A stretch of DNA of 64,000 nt from Bordetella genomosp. 9. Lineage in GTDB: Bacteria > Pseudomonadota > Gammaproteobacteria > Burkholderiales > Burkholderiaceae_B. The notes beneath the pieces were generated by a model, which was given only the letters and a program-made list of their open reading frames with translations, searched no databases and was not told where the DNA came from. How positions within the stretch are numbered: position 1 is the first letter of the stretch; the number at the start of each line of letters is the position of its first letter. The stretch lies in NCBI RefSeq assembly GCF_002119725.1, contig NZ_CP021109.1, forward strand, positions 620,001 to 684,000. Direction: 5' to 3'. Positions 63,928 to 64,000 of this stretch are shown here, one piece after another. The position numbers were made by a program, and so were the translations under genes.

Positions 63928-64000
63928 GGCGTCACCAGCACCTTGCCGAAGACCTTGCGGTCCTCCAGCGACGACAGGGCCTGCGCGCCCTGCTCGAGCG
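63924..64000 (-). CDS. Zinc-type alcohol dehydrogenase/quinone oxidoreductase-like protein, C-terminal fragment
   Basis: The minus strand reads in to the window edge and ends at 63924. Its last 24 residues (L-E-Q-G-A-Q-A-L-S-S-L-E-D-R-K-V-F-G-K-V) match the C-terminal helix and G-K-V-L-V strand of medium-chain dehydrogenases and NADPH:quinone reductases. The rest lies beyond the window. It overlaps the thioesterase gene by 4 bases and is probably in the same operon. Confidence 0.6.
   Translation of the reverse strand, partial: LEQGAQALSSLEDRKVFGKVLVTP

Overview
The window is a G+C-rich chromosome segment from a betaproteobacterium, most likely Bordetella, Achromobacter or a close Alcaligenaceae relative. 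The reasons are three Bug-type (TctC-like) periplasmic receptors with no membrane partners beside them, many IclR/GntR/LysR-regulated catabolic operons, a large autotransporter with an extended signal peptide, and an intergenic hairpin block of a kind I associate with this family. The genus is inferred from gene content; no rRNA, tRNA or other marker gene is present.

Layout: 1-2.7 kb holds the end of an SMP-30/gluconolactonase-like gene and two Bug receptors. 3.0-5.3 kb is an NfeD protease/slipin membrane pair. 5.5-6.6 kb holds a Phd/VapC-type toxin-antitoxin pair and a NUDIX hydrolase. 6.6-12.3 kb holds a TPR-glycosyltransferase-like protein followed by a type V autotransporter. 12.4-22.4 kb is an operon of two giant genes (1077 and 2235 codons) of no family I can name; the larger carries a complete S8 subtilisin-like triad near its C-terminus, followed by a five-copy repeat. 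22.8-25.4 kb is a DUF2946/TonB-receptor pair. 25.5-28.9 kb holds an AI-2E-type permease with added C-terminal domains, a small secreted protein and a guanidinium exporter behind a clear guanidine-II (mini-ykkC) riboswitch. 28.9-35.3 kb is a complete branched-chain-type ABC importer with a DapA-like aldolase/dehydratase and a GntR regulator. 35.4-40.2 kb holds LysR/EamA, SDR, two HAD phosphatases, a VOC protein and a cryptic tandem repeat.

40.5-47.7 kb is the accessory region. It holds a Gabija-type defence operon (gajA/gajB) of visibly lower G+C, a decayed tyrosine-recombinase remnant, a FitAB-like toxin-antitoxin operon with a double palindromic operator, and a LysR gene broken by a 7-bp tandem duplication. 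Just beyond, at 47.8 kb, lies an internally deleted NTF2-like gene. 48-64 kb is one long minus-strand catabolic region: an FMN/FAD/2Fe-2S fusion oxidoreductase, a GST, an IclR regulator, an SDR/Bug/SDR/cupin operon with an operator-like palindrome at its promoter, and a second operon with a peptide-type ABC importer, an acyl-CoA ligase, an SDR, a thioesterase and the end of an alcohol dehydrogenase-like gene.

Most of the window reads as substrate capture (Bug receptors, two ABC importers, EamA, TonB) linked to breakdown of small organic or aromatic acids, each cluster with its own regulator. The novel content is concentrated in the giant S8-containing operon. The defence island is the clearest recent acquisition.
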